From Voacanga thouarsii (lineage: Eukaryota; Streptophyta; Magnoliopsida; Gentianales; Apocynaceae): a stretch of 64,000 bases of DNA. The translations under genes and the position numbers were made by a program. The notes under the pieces are model-generated. The model had not been told where the DNA came from, searched no databases, and saw nothing but the letters and a program-made list of their open reading frames with translations. Shown piece by piece: positions 51,244 through 62,690 of this stretch (position 1 is the stretch's first letter; every line of letters begins with the position of its first letter). The stretch spans positions 3,511,501 through 3,575,500 of the forward strand of contig JANUWF010001636.1 of assembly GCA_026120185.1 (NCBI GenBank), in the 5' to 3' direction.

Positions 51244-51959
51244 TACAAAGGAGACAAACAATACACTAGCTACCATGAAAGGCTAGGTTTTTCCCCAACT
51301 GTCTCACTATTTATTTACCTGTAAATATGTTTTTAATTAGCGTTCTAATTTTTATTCAATGTTGAAGACCAAAAAACATACTACATAAGATACTATTCTT
51401 ACTTAAAAAATAACGTGACACACAACAAACTTTCTCCTTCCAAACCCAGTCTACAAACAAATAGTGTGATCTCCCTCATAGTTTTTTCCGTCAAATAAGT
51501 GTAAAAACATTCTTATTATGTCTTCTCTTGAAACACTAAATTATGTGCTTATGCCAGAGAATGTAAATAATGAAGACAAAAAAGGCAGATGGATTCTAAA
51601 CACAGAGATGCTGCCATTGCAAACATTGAGGTGGAGCAAATATTGGCTTAGATAAAAGCATGGGAATAGAGTAAAAAAACTAAAGTAGACAACAACGAGT
51701 ATAAGAAGTTGTCAGCAATTGGAGTCTGGGAAAACGCAAAAAACGCAACTATAAAAATTGAGCTAAGGCTAATTGGAGTCTGGTAACTCTCTTCATTGTT
51801 GTTACCATGAAAATTACTTATCATCACCAGAGAAAAGTATAGTTACCAGAAGTCGGCGACACTAATCAAGATTTGAACTCATGATTTCAATCTTATCAAA
51901 CTACTTGAGAGTAAGCTCGGGACTACTTCAGCAACACTCCTGGTGATAATGAAAATTGA
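51244..51959. other. Spacer after RepHel
   Basis: AT-rich, no open frames of note. No Helitron-type 3' end was seen directly after the helicase: CTAG words near 51269 and 51283 are not followed by T or preceded by a GC hairpin. Confidence 0.4.
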
Positions 51960-53035
51960 TAAATATTTTACGAAACCTTGCTTTCTGAGATTATCCTTAG
52001 TATACTCTATGTCATTTATGTGATTTTTAAGATAAGCTTAAGTTTTATGCCCCAGGGAAAAAAATGCAGTACTTGAAGCTGATTTTAAAATTAATCACCA
52101 CGATCTCTATGGTAGCGGAAACAAGGAAAAAATTAGCAGAACTTTCATGATCTTTTCACATAACATCGCTTATTAATATAATTCAGATGGGTTGGTTTTC
52201 AGATCTTGACTAAAAAACATGGATATACCTTAACAAAAGCAGTGGTTTTCACAACCCAATTTTAAAATAGAACCAAAATATAACTCAAGAGAGGAACAAA
52301 AATATAAAGGCTAAATTGGTCAAGTTGAACCAACTGTGAATTGAGGAACAGATTTCTTAGAAGAAATACTTCCACCAAAATGTCACGCAGTCAATGGTAT
52401 AACGCATTCCAGCCATTCAAATCATTGCAATTTTGGTATTTCAGAAAAAAAAAATCCAAAATCTGTCATAAACTTCTAAGTGTTTCTCTTAGTGTTACAA
52501 GTTACTACCAATAACAACTGATGATGAGGCCACATGCTCAATCAAAACTAATACATAACTCGCTGAGTTAATCAAAAGAGCTATTATTATCATATGGGAT
52601 GAGGCACCTATAAATTTCAAGTATGTACTTAGAGTCAACACATTTACATATTAAATTATGTTAATATTTTCATGAAATTGTGCATCATACGTGGGCTTCT
52701 GATGGTAAACCATCGTCGCAAAACACCGAATGGTTGCCCAAATATATTTATATTGACACCCAATATACTTAGCACATAATGAAATTCACAAAGCTTATAG
52801 CACATCTAATTTAGCAAAATTCTCTTATGCTTTTGTAGACAACAATAAAAAATACATTTACATATTCAATTCTGTTAATGTTTTCATGAAATTGTGTATC
52901 ATACGTGAGTTTCTGATAGTAAATTATCATCGCAAAACACCAAAGGGTTACCCAATCATACTTATATCGACGCCCAATATACTTAAAACACAATCACATC
53001 CACTAACCTTATAGCATATCTAGCTTAACAAATAA
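51960..53035. repeat. Tandem array unit 1 (about 1.1 kb), with embedded helicase fragment
   Basis: Block A (51960-52508) begins ACCTTGCTTTCTGAG and includes TTTTATGCCCCAGGGAAAAA. Then comes a helicase piece (52506-52625) matching RepHel 49785-49905, including the IWDEAPI Walker B region. Block B follows, a sub-repeat of about 190 bp present twice (from about 52640 and 52845; shared word TTTTCATGAAATTGTG, ...CATACGTG). The same order recurs in the next unit. Confidence 0.75.
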
Positions 53036-54230
53036 CAACCTATATTAAATTTTATGCCCCAAAGAAAAAAATGCAGTACTTGAAGTTGGTTTTAAAATTA
53101 ATCACCACGATCATTGTGGCAGTGGAAACAGGGAAAAAATAAGTAGAACTTTTATGATCTTTTTACATAACATCGCTTACTAATACAATTCAGATGGTTT
53201 GGTTTTCAAATCTTGACTAAAAAACATGGACATACCTCAACAAAAATAATAGTTTTCACAACCTAATTTTAAAACAACAACAAAATATAACCCGGGATAG
53301 GAACAAAAATATAAAGGTTAAATTGGTTACGTTGAACCAACTGTGAACTGAGGAACATATTTCTTAGAAGAAATACTTCCACCAAGATGTTACGCAGTCA
53401 ATGGTATAACGCATTCCAATCATTCAAATCATTGCAATTTTGGCATTTTAGAAAAAAAAAAATCTAAAATCTGTCATAGACTTCTAAGTGTTTCTCTTAG
53501 TGCTACAAGTTATTACACCAAAACAAAATCATTCCTCGGCCTTTCTTAGTTTACCACATTGTTCTTCTTTTCTTCTAATTTCCAATAACTTCCTTGGAAA
53601 AATTTTGTTCCTTAAAATGCCCATCATTCTCAGTACAACTATGTCATTGTCACAAAAAAAACTTGCCCTACATTATTATACAACTATCATTATCTTCCTC
53701 ATTCTACATGAAGCAAGTTACAATGAGCAAAATAAATTGACATTTTCGAGTTAATCAAAAGAGCTGTTCTTATCATATGGGATAAGGCACTTATGAATTC
53801 CAAATATGTACTTAGATTCAACATATTTACATATTAAATTCTATTAATATTTTCATAAAATTGTGCATCATATGTAGGCTTTTGATGGTAAACTATCGTC
53901 ACAAAATACCGAATGATTGCCTAAACATGTTTATATTGACATCTAATATACTTAGCACACAATGAAATTCACATAGCTTATAGTACATCTAACTTAGCAA
54001 AATTCCCTTATACTTTTGTAGACTATAATAAAAAATACATTTACATATTCAATTCTGTTAATATTTTCATGAAATTGTGCATCATGCGTGGGCTTCCGAT
54101 GGTAAACCATCGTCGCTAAATTCCGAATGGTTGCCCAATCATACTTATATTGATACCTAATATACTTAGCACACAATCACATCCACTGAACTTATAGCAT
54201 ATCCAGCTTAACAAATAACAACCTATATTC
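53036..54230. repeat. Tandem array unit 2 (about 1.2 kb), with embedded helicase fragment
   Basis: Block A again from TTTTATGCCCCAAAGAAAAA (53052) to about 53750. A shortened helicase piece follows (about 53750-53815; LIKRAVLIIWDKALMNSKYV in frame). Then block B twice (from about 53830 and 54035). Open frames here, such as 53488-53754, are part of the repeat and recur at 55231. Confidence 0.75.
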
Positions 54231-54727
54231 ATTATTTACAAAATCTTGATTCAAGCAAAAATACATATTTCTATTATTCCACTGAAAAAACATTAAATCT
54301 TTACATACAGAATATTGATAAAAATCATGCCAAGGTCATAAACATCATAAAATCACAAAGACATTGCAAATGAATTGCTTCAACTTAATCCTTTCAAATG
54401 GAAAGGATGCATTTCTAAAATAATCCAACCGAAGCCTACATGAAGGAAAAAATATATTACTCGGATACAAGTATAACCAACAAACTGTAACTATTCAATT
54501 TATCTTATAACCTCTCAATAACAGTCATGCAAAAACAAAATCATCAATACTCAGTTACAAGAGACATATGGTATAGAAGCATAAGGAAAGCCAACAAATT
54601 CTAAAGGAACATATTGCTATTCAGGCCTCCATTTTCTATAGGAAGCTGTAGCAAAGACCTACAGTTAACTCCCTTTTTCAAAGGCAATTTGATTTCTACT
54701 GGATGTTACATAGCCATTTACCATACG
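54231..54727. other. Unique spacer inside the repeat array
   Basis: No coding signal and no similarity to blocks A or B was noticed. It separates unit 2 from the last block A. Confidence 0.35.
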
Positions 54728-55500
54728 AAACCTTGCTTCTGAGTTTATCCTTAGTATGCTCTATGTTATTTATATGGTTTTTTAGATAGGCTTAAATTTT
54801 ATGCCCCAGAGAAAAAATGCAGTACTTGAAGTTGGTTTTAAAATTAATCACCATGATCTCTGTGGCAGTGGAAATAAGGAAAAAATAAGTAGAACTTTTA
54901 TGATCTTTTCACATAACATCGCTTACTAATACAATTCAAATGGCTTGGTTTTTAGTCATGACTAAAAAACATGGATATACCTTAACAAAAGCAGTGGTTT
55001 TCACAACCCAATTTTAAAATAGAAACAAAACATAACTCAGGATAGGAACAAAAATATAAAGGCTAAATTGGTCAAGTTGAACCAATTGCGAACTGAGGAA
55101 CAGATTTCTTAGAAGAAACACTTCCACCAAAATGTCAAGCAATCAATAGTATAACACATTCCAATCATTCAAATCATTGCAATTTTGGTATTTCATTAAA
55201 AAAAATTCAAAATTTGTCATAGACTTCTAAGTGTTTCTCTTAGTGTTACAAGTTATTACACCGAAACAAGATCATTCCTCAGCCTTTCTTAGTTTACCAC
55301 ATTGTTCCTTTTTTCTTCTAATTTCCAATAACTTCATTAGAAAAATTTTGTTCCTTAAAATACCCATCATTCTCAATACAACTATGTCCCTGTCACAAAA
55401 ACAATTTACCCTACATTATTATACAACTATCATTAACTTCCTCATTCTACACGAAGTAAGTTACAATGAGCAAAATGAATTGACATTTCCGTGTCAAACG
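54728..55500. repeat. Third copy of array block A
   Basis: Starts ACCTTGCTTCTGAGTTTATC, matching the start of unit 1 block A, and includes TTTTATGCCCCAGAGAAAAA. It continues through the same open stretch as 53488-53754 and ends where the sequence leaves the repeat (near GACATTTCCG, about 55480-55492). No helicase piece or block B follows it. Confidence 0.7.
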
Positions 55501-57940
55501 AGAACATTTGGTTACAGAAAGCCTAAGAAAAATTCCCCAGTTCAAAGCTCTATTTCTAAAGACCTATTCACCAATGCAAAGCCTATTCCAGACCACAGCT
55601 GAGGTTTGTAGAAATATTTTTCAAATAACACAAGTAATTCCTCAACAATTTCTTATGAAAGTGAAGTATACTTGCCTTATTTAACAGGACATTTCAAAGT
55701 CCATCACTTGCAATTACCATAAAATCTACACCATTAATTTCTTCTTCCTGTGGATAGCAAAGATAAGCAAATATTGAAAGTAAGAGCTAAATGGGAACAG
55801 AATAATTATCAAAATGAATCCAATAGGTAAATATCATATCCTAACTAAAACTGATAAAAAAACTCTCATACTTTATAAATTTTCATAGGTTATTATTTCT
55901 AAAGGTTAGATATCAAAATGGTTTTCTCATATGTTTATCAGCAAATATTTGCTATTAAGATTGGTGGTAGATTAATAGTAAAGAGGATTGTCAAATGCAA
56001 TAAAGAGAATTTGTGGTTGCGAATAGATACATAGTTTATCTTTTCAATTTAGTATGCAATGTTGAAAGGGATATTTTTGGATCAAGAACACTCTTTTTAT
56101 TGATTTTATGTTGTAATATGTTTTTGGTTTGCTTAGTGATTAATCAAAGATAGCCGTTTTGTTGATCTTTGTTGCTGAGTGGATGTTCAATGTGCCTTTT
56201 TGAATTGGTGTTCAATTGTTATGTTACAGCTACAATAAAAGAAATTTCCATTTAAAAGATCAAATTTGGATTCTTTGAACTTCTAATACAATAAAAACCT
56301 TGGAATCTAGAATGCTCATTATTTTGAACATAGAGAATTGATAAAGCAGTATCTTGAGTCTACTTTAAGTCTGTGTTTTGATTGATTTGGCCATAGCATA
56401 AATACCTTAAAAAAGGTCAGATAAGTGGGGCAAAGAGCAAAAAGAGAAAACAAAAGTGGAACAAACAATGGAGATCCAGAGAAATGCAGAAGAGAGCACT
56501 ATATTTTATCTTAAGTATGCAGTAGTGAAAGCTTTTTAAAAAACATTTGTTCCCTCTCCCCTCTGGGAAAAAAAAGCGCTAACACACTTTTCTAGTAATC
56601 TTACTTTTCATAAATTTCAAACATTGCTGAATGTGATTCATCTACTATAGCAAGCATGAGTACATTTTACCTTTGCCTTCTTATTTCTGATGAGTGGATT
56701 AATAGAACTGACAATACATTCTTGATATCTGTAGCGTATGCTTCTTTCCTCTAATTTGTTGTAGTATGAATCTTTTGTCCTTAATTACTTGGTTTCCCAA
56801 TATAGGAACTCTGGATAATCAAGGATGACAATGGATCTGCCACATTATCAAGCAGCAGTACGACAAAGATATATGTGAATTTGTAGATCCCAGAAATAGA
56901 AAACTTCAATCTAACTAGCCATCAGCTAAAAGTAATAGTTTTATACTATGTAATTCGATCAAGAGATTAGGTCAAGATACGAGTTTTACATCTGATTCAC
57001 TTTTTCAGGATAATAAACAAAAGCACCACAAATAATTCTTTCAACAAACCAAAAGCTCAACTGAAAAACCAAAAAGAAAGAGAGAGTTCCGAGTTCTAAG
57101 CTCTTACCTTGAACGCCAAAATAGTAAACCCCAAGACCAAGCTAGTAAACGTAGCAATTAAATCCAGGACATGCAAATAAATGAGCCTAAGGTTAAACCC
57201 TACCGTTGAAGGATTTGTTTTCCATTCCGCTTTGCTTTGCCATTCATCTAATTCTCGACCATTAGAGACCCTTTGTTCACAAATTTCAACCCCTATTCAA
57301 CGCTGTTGCACTTCCATTATTAAATGAGATCAGTTCTAAATTCACCTTCTCTTCCATTATTCCTTAAAGCTTCAATCTTCAGTTCTTATTTTGACATCTA
57401 TAAAATTTGTTTCTTTTGTTTCTATGGAGAGAAAAGAGGAATCTTTATTTTGTTGAACCTCTTCAACGCTATTTTTCATTGTTTGATTTTGCAGTTTTGG
57501 ACTTCTTTGATAATCTATAAAAAAAAAAAAAAAAAGTCAAGACCTCTTGGTAATGCAAATCTCGAGAAACGAAGCCATTGTCAAAACCTAAAAGTACCCC
57601 AACTATTATTTAAAGGGCACATATACAGACGAAGAACTTTGTCTTTGTAGAAAAAAAAAATTATTAGTTACATAAATTATTATCATTTTAAATCATAATT
57701 TTAATTTTATATTTAAAATTGGAATTAACTCTTATAAAACAACTATAAAATGTTGAAAAAAAAAGAATACAAAAAACATTATTAAAATAAAATAAAATTT
57801 ATTCATAAACAATTCAAATATACATATATCAACAAAACACTCGCTAAAATTTTACAATGCTTTCTAAAAAAGAATCATTTCTAAAAAACCTACAAACCAT
57901 CACTACTTTTTCTTCCCATCATCTTTGAACTTTCACTAGT
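55501..57940. other. Element interior with scattered fragments
   Basis: AT-rich and mostly featureless. It contains a second RPA-like piece (56815-56930). On the minus strand near 57200-57111 is a short hydrophobic exon-like stretch (LRLIYLHVLDLIATFTSLV, ending ...LAFK before GTAAGAG) that could be a captured membrane-protein exon; no family is recognised. A poly-A run lies near 57521-57536. Confidence 0.35.
56815..56930 (+). pseudogene. Second copy of an RPA-like exon
   Basis: The sequence encodes IIKDDNGSATLSSSSTTKIY, then a stop, then IPEIENF. It is a near copy of the exon piece at 41413-41519. It shows that the part of the element right of RepHel contains duplicated element sequence. Confidence 0.65.
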
Positions 57941-58599
57941 TTAAAAAACAATCTGCTTACTTTGAACTTCCTGCAAAGACCCTGTGCTTCCAAACAAACG
58001 AAAAATATCCACAACATCTTCTGTATCACCAGTATGAAGTTCTAGAAACACTTTACTATTATCATTATACAACCAAAAAGTATTCTCTGATAAGCAATGG
58101 AGCTTCATTCTCAAACTACTAAAATTCTTGAATAAATCTTTATGAACACTTAGACCAATACCCGATTCCACTACTACCACAACATAATGATCATAAAACT
58201 TCACAGAAGAATCCACTTTCCTCAATGAATCACTTGTAGCAAGAAAATATTCACTAATAAAAACAACACTTATAAGAAATTTCTTAACTCTATCCCTAAA
58301 AAACCAATTATGTGTCTCTGGCCACCAATTCATACATAATTCAGCATCCAAACCCGTACAATTTGAAGGAAGGACAATATCTCAACATACTCCGAAAATT
58401 CCTCATCACTTTCACGTGAAATGATGCGCATAGTATTAGCTCTTTCATCTAGAATAAGATAATGGACTCGATTACCCTGTAAGTCAATAGAATTAAGAAC
58501 AACTGTCTCAAAAGAAAAAGGATAAATCTTCGGCTTTCCTACAAGCTGATACTTCAACAATTTCGAATTATACAAATCCATTTCTAATAATTTGCTCAT
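57941..58599 (-). pseudogene. Unidentified protein gene, about 220 codons, one frameshift
   Basis: The first part runs 58599 to about 58390 (MSKLLEMDLYNSKLLKYQLV... ILDERANTMRIISRESDEEF). A single-base shift near 58380 joins it to a second frame with VLPSNCTGLDAELCMNWWPE, which continues to the TAG at 57941 (...DTEDVVDIFRLFGSTGSLQE). The two frames abut with little overlap, as expected for one gene with a single indel. The pattern of alternating hydrophobic residues suggests beta strands, but no family is recognised. It sits inside the Helitron-like element in the opposite orientation and could be a captured host gene piece or an element-encoded protein. Confidence 0.45.
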
Positions 58600-59416
58600 T
58601 AAGAGAAAAACACTAACTTACTAGAAAATTATGAAGATACAACAAAAACCCAAACCAATATATATACATAAACATAGAAAAAAAAACCACTGAATATGAA
58701 ATACAATAAAAAGAACCAACAATATGCATACTTAACAATTCAAAGAACCACACAAATACATGAATCTTGGAAAAACAATAAGACACATCTTTAGGAAAAA
58801 ACATTGATACTGATCTTCATTAAAAGAAACACATAAAATGTATCTTATAAAAAAAAATAACAAAATACAAATATACATGCATCTATGAAAAACAGTCCAA
58901 CATCTCCAATTTCTGAACAGTTACTTTACTTCATTCTAATACATGAATCCAGTACATGAATCAATTTTCTACATATTTTTTCTAAGGAAGATGGATATGG
59001 ATAATGTTTCGTTGTATTTTGAATATACTGCACTCCTACTATTTATTTATTATCAGATTCAATAGAAAAATGAACAATCTATAAGAAAATTACTCTGATG
59101 TAATCTGCACTTTTCTTACAAATGCAAAAAATAGAAAAACAAAATGAAGGATTAATACAGAAAATTTATGAAATTGGATCATTAGGCTAGGTTTCCATGC
59201 TCCACTTATATTGTTACCTTAGTATATTAATGTGCTTCCTATCGAGGATTAGGCCTACCTTAGTATCTAAATATTTGTTACAAGATTCCTATTATATACA
59301 TATTATAACCAAAAAACAACTACAAAAAAAACAGACAACAAACTAATCTGATACAATTCAATTTTAAAGTAAACAAAAATTTACAATATATATTTTTACA
59401 AAAATTCATTTCACTA
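58600..59416. other. AT-rich spacer
   Basis: Upstream side of the unidentified minus-strand gene. No motif was recognised, and short open frames show no coding character. Confidence 0.35.
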
Positions 59417-59471
<55 letters not shown>

Positions 59472-60138
59472 ATAGGAGTTGCGAAAGCTTCCTATTATAA
59501 CACATGGCACGTTCTTGCATTGACACGTGACACTGTTTTAGAGTTTTTTTTTTTTCCTGGTGAAAAAATTTTAAGGGATTTTTTTTTAATATTAGGGTAA
59601 TCTGAATTATATGAATTCAAATAAGAATTCAAATAAGATAGACGTAATCAAAATTCTATGAATTCAGATAATATGGAAGTAATCAAAGTTATTTAAATTC
59701 ATATAAGATAGACGTAATCAAAGTTACATCCACCATTGTCATCAGAGGTAACATTTTATGTCTCTTGCCGTTAAGATATGTTTTATACACAATGCATGGT
59801 GCTTTCTTTCCTTTTGTTTCCCAATTTATCATTGTCATCAGAGGTAACCTTTCATGTCTTTTACCCGTTAAGGTATATTTTCTACACAATGCATGGTGCT
59901 TCCTTTCCTTTTGTTTCCCAGAATCGAACTTAATGAGCAAGAGACCTTCTTTGTTGGCATTTGGTGTCGTGGTTATGCAGCCTTGGCGACGATAGCGGCA
60001 GCCAGCCAATGTCAGAAAGAAGGACATGCATGCCGGCAGAGGAAGAAATTTGTTGTACGTATCAGTACCAGCAAGATGGAAACGACGGCAGTAGCAAGGC
60101 ACCAATAGAAGAGCCCCCAATAGGGGGAGGCAATATCT
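59417..60138. repeat. Tandem duplication, copy 1, led by a TA microsatellite
   Basis: A TA run (about 59417-59460) is followed by about 680 bp that recur in copy 2: GAGTTGCGAAAGC, CACGTGACACTGTTTTAGAG, then a sub-repeat of about 100 bp present twice (ending TTCCTTTTGTTTCCC at about 59822 and 59921), then GCCCCCAATAGGGGGAGGCA near the end. Confidence 0.8.
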
Positions 60139-60141
60139 TTG

Positions 60142-60142
<1 letters not shown>

Positions 60143-60196
<54 letters not shown>

Positions 60197-60846
60197 GAGC
60201 TGCGGAAGCCTTTTGTTACAACACATGACACGTTCTTACATTGACACGTGACACTGTTTTAGAGTTTTTTTTTTCCTGGTGAAAAAATTTTAAGGGTTTT
60301 TTTTTTAATATTACGGTCAATGAATTCATATAAGATAAACGTAATCAAAATTCAATTAATTCAGATAATATGGAAGTAATCAAAGTTATTTAAATTCATA
60401 TAAGATAGACGTAATCAAAATTACGTCCACCATTGCTACCAGAGGTAACCTTTCATGTCTCTTGCCCGTTAAGGTATATTTTCTATACAATGCATTGTGC
60501 TTTCTTTCCTTTTGTTTCCCAGTTTACCATTATCACTAGAGGTAACCTTTTATGTCTCTTGCCCGTTAAGGTATGTTTTCTACACAATGTATGGTGCTTT
60601 CTTTCCTTTTGTTTCCTAGAATCGAGCTTAACAAGCAAGAGACCTTCTTTGTTGGCATTTGGTGTCGTGGTTATGCAGCATTGGCGACGATAATGGCAAC
60701 TAGTTAATGTTAGAAAGAAGGACATGCATGCCGGCAGAGGGAGAAATTCGCTGTATGCATCAGTACCAGCAAGATGGAAGCGACGGCGATGGCAAGGCGC
60801 CAATAGAAGAGCCCCCAATAGGGGGAGGCAATATCTGTGGAAATAG
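60143..60846. repeat. Tandem duplication, copy 2, led by a TA microsatellite
   Basis: A longer TA run (60143-60192) leads the second copy, which repeats the same order, including both 100-bp sub-repeats (ending near 60520 and 60618) and GCCCCCAATAGGGGGAGGCA (60811-60830). Directly after it the DNA continues into the MYB-like fragment. The two copies differ at scattered bases. Confidence 0.8.
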
Positions 60847-61140
60847 GAATCTCAGAATTCATAATGAAGAAGATGGTGGTCGAGGAAACGGGGATGAAGG
60901 AGTGGCTGTGGTTAGGAAGAGAAGGACGTAGACGGCGGAGGAGGATGAGGCTAGATGATCATTGAGAGGTGTTCAGGGCTTGGCAAGTCCTCAAAGAGTT
61001 GTAGGCTTTGCTGGACCAATCATTTGAGGCCTAATTTGAAAAAGGGTTTTTTCACCGAAGCAGAAGAGAGAATCGTGGTTATATTGCATCAAAAGTATGG
61101 CAACAAATGGTCCTTCATTGCTTCCAAGGTTGAAAAATTG
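60847..61140 (+). pseudogene. Fragment of an R2R3-MYB transcription factor gene
   Basis: The start of a MYB repeat is readable at about 60922-60948 (RRT, a TAG in place of Trp, then TAEEDEA). In another frame, 60955-61140, comes KSCRLCWTNHLRPNLKKG, then FFTEAEERIVVILHQKYGNK, then WSFIASKV. These are the end of repeat R2 and most of R3 of an R2R3-MYB. The body of R2 is largely deleted and the frame is shifted between the parts. The following DNA (61141 to about 61850) looks like intron or flank. It lies just inside the Helitron 3' end, a usual place for captured gene pieces. Confidence 0.72.
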
Positions 61141-62023
61141 GATGTTCTTTTTTTCGAAGAAAGGCAAAAATTTTTTTTTTTTCTTTTGGGTGCTTTTGTG
61201 GGCTGTTTATCTGGAACAGCAACATCAATGGTTTTGAGAATGATGGTTATGTTACAGCTCTTACCAATTTTCTTTGTTAGGAAGATAATCCAGTTTATCG
61301 TTATATTAGTTCGTAACATTGCATAACTTTTTGGATCAATGAATGGATCACGTGGTAGTCAAATTCTTCTGATTTTGCTTTACAGGTTGCAGCAAAATCT
61401 CTTCTTTCTATTTCTCTAGTGATTGTGTGCTGGAGCTGTAAGTTATAAGAAATGAGGCTTCAAATACTTTAAGTTTTTCTTTTTTTTTCCTGTCTAGAGT
61501 ATATATGAATCTCCATTTTGTCATGTCTTTTAGGATTTTCTCTTCTAAGAGTATCAACTTTCAGAAACATTTTATATTTTTGAAGGAATCTAATCAATGG
61601 GTATTGGAGTTTGTGCTCACAACTTCCTCCTGGTTTTTGTCTGGCACTCGAACTACTTTATTTGGTGGAATCATAATGAAAAATTTTCAGTTTTTGCACT
61701 TGCATTCACAATTCATAGAAAATTTGGCCTGTAATTGTTGATGACACTCATACTTCATATTGAAGGAAATTGAAGAAAACATATAGCTGAAAAAGGATCC
61801 TTTTGAAACATACTTTCTTAAATTTTAAAATGTGGATTTGATTTTGCAGAATGTTCATTCATTTATATATTTTGGCAAGCTAGCATTATTTTCTGAAAAT
61901 ACATCCTAAAAGAAAAAGAAAAAAAATTCTATTACATATATAACTATTAAAACTCTTCTATCAAATATATCAAAAATTAAATTTCATAATATATTTAAGA
62001 TTTTAAAAAAATAAACATATTCC
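61141..62023. other. Non-coding DNA between the MYB piece and the Helitron 3' end
   Basis: T-rich runs and no long conserved frame. It may include introns of the captured MYB gene. The last 150 bases are very AT-rich. Confidence 0.35.
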
Positions 62024-62052
62024 TCTCATGCATCGCACGGACAACAACCTAG
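62024..62052 (+). other. Helitron-type 3' terminus (hairpin, then CTAG, followed by T)
   Basis: The word CATGCATCGCACG (62028-62039) can form a small stem (C-TGC with GCA-G around ATC, one A-C mismatch). It is followed by 12 bases and CTAG (62049-62052), then T. Plant Helitrons end in CTRR preceded by a short hairpin and insert between A and T. The mismatch is what a C-to-T change at a CpG would leave from a perfect GTGC/GCAC stem. Confidence 0.7.
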
Positions 62053-62207
62053 TAAAATATAATATAATCAATACTCCCTTGTAACACACAGGTATCAACT
62101 TAGTATCTCATGAAAGCATTGCGAGTCTATTTTGTGAACTGCGATGGGACAACACACGAAAGATGAAAGCAAATTTATTAGGAGATTAGTGAACAAAGCG
62201 TCCAGAC

Positions 62208-62690
62208 TAGGGGTGTATTCGAATCGAATCAAGTCGAACCCTGAAGTAATCGAGCCAAACATTATTATTTTTACCCAAGGCTCGAATTCGAGTTCGAGTT
62301 CGATTCGAATATCAAATTCTAACTTGAATTCGATTCGTTTAATATACATAAAGCTTGAGTTCGATTTGAAACTCGATTATAATAAACTCGAAAGCTCGAA
62401 TTCGAGCTCGAGCTTGATTTGAAATTTCGAGTTTGAATTCAATTTGAATTTAACTATTAAAAAAATAAATTTTATAAAATTAAATAATTATATATTAACT
62501 AATTAATCGAACATGTTTGCGAGCTTTCGAGTCTAATATTTAGATATTCGAATTCGGCTCATTTAAAATTCGAGTTTAAACATAAGGCTTATATTCGAGC
62601 TCGAGCTCGAATTTTTCGAACTCGAACCGAACCTTTATCGAGTCGAATCCAAACATGTTCGATAAAGACTCGATTCGAGTACACCCCTAA
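62208..62690. mobile_element. hAT-type MITE with 7-bp target-site duplication
   Basis: The left end TAGGGGTGTATTCGAATCG and the right end (other strand) TTAGGGGTGTACTCGAATCG form terminal inverted repeats. TCCAGAC occurs directly outside both ends (62201-62207 and 62691-62697). The TAGGGGTG start is typical of hAT elements. The 483-bp interior consists largely of repeated TCGAGT/TCGAAT words and has no real gene, although it gives Ser- and Glu-rich open frames. Confidence 0.85.

Larger units (their letters stand above)
38089..62052 (+). mobile_element. Large decayed Helitron-like element with RPA, RepHel and captured host gene pieces
   Basis: The parts point to a rolling-circle transposon: RPA70-like exons (38.1-42.4 kb), Rep/helicase gene pieces (45.5-51.2 kb), repeat units containing helicase fragments (52-55.5 kb), a second RPA piece (56.8 kb), and a terminal hairpin plus CTAG-T (62052). 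Host-derived minus- or plus-strand fragments (CBSX, MYB, one unknown) are interspersed, as expected for Helitrons. The left limit used is the first RPA codon, not a mapped 5' end, which should begin TC after an A. The 24-kb size may include more than one element or later insertions. Frames are broken throughout, so it is not autonomous now. Confidence 0.6.

Noticed and set aside
51265..51290. CTAG words just after RepHel as a Helitron 3' end
   Set aside because: Neither is followed by T or preceded by a GC hairpin; the site at 62052 fits the rules much better.
53488..55602. Two similar open frames (53488-53754 and 55231-55602)
   Set aside because: Both lie in repeat block A; similarity is explained by the duplication and no protein family is recognised.
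59689..60251. Open frames with alternating Tyr-Ile runs
   Set aside because: The runs are translated TA microsatellite; the rest is the tandem duplication, with no conserved domain.
62095..62422. Ser-, Ile- and Glu-rich open frames on both strands
   Set aside because: They come mainly from the TCGA-type repeats of the hAT MITE; open on both strands, with no motif.
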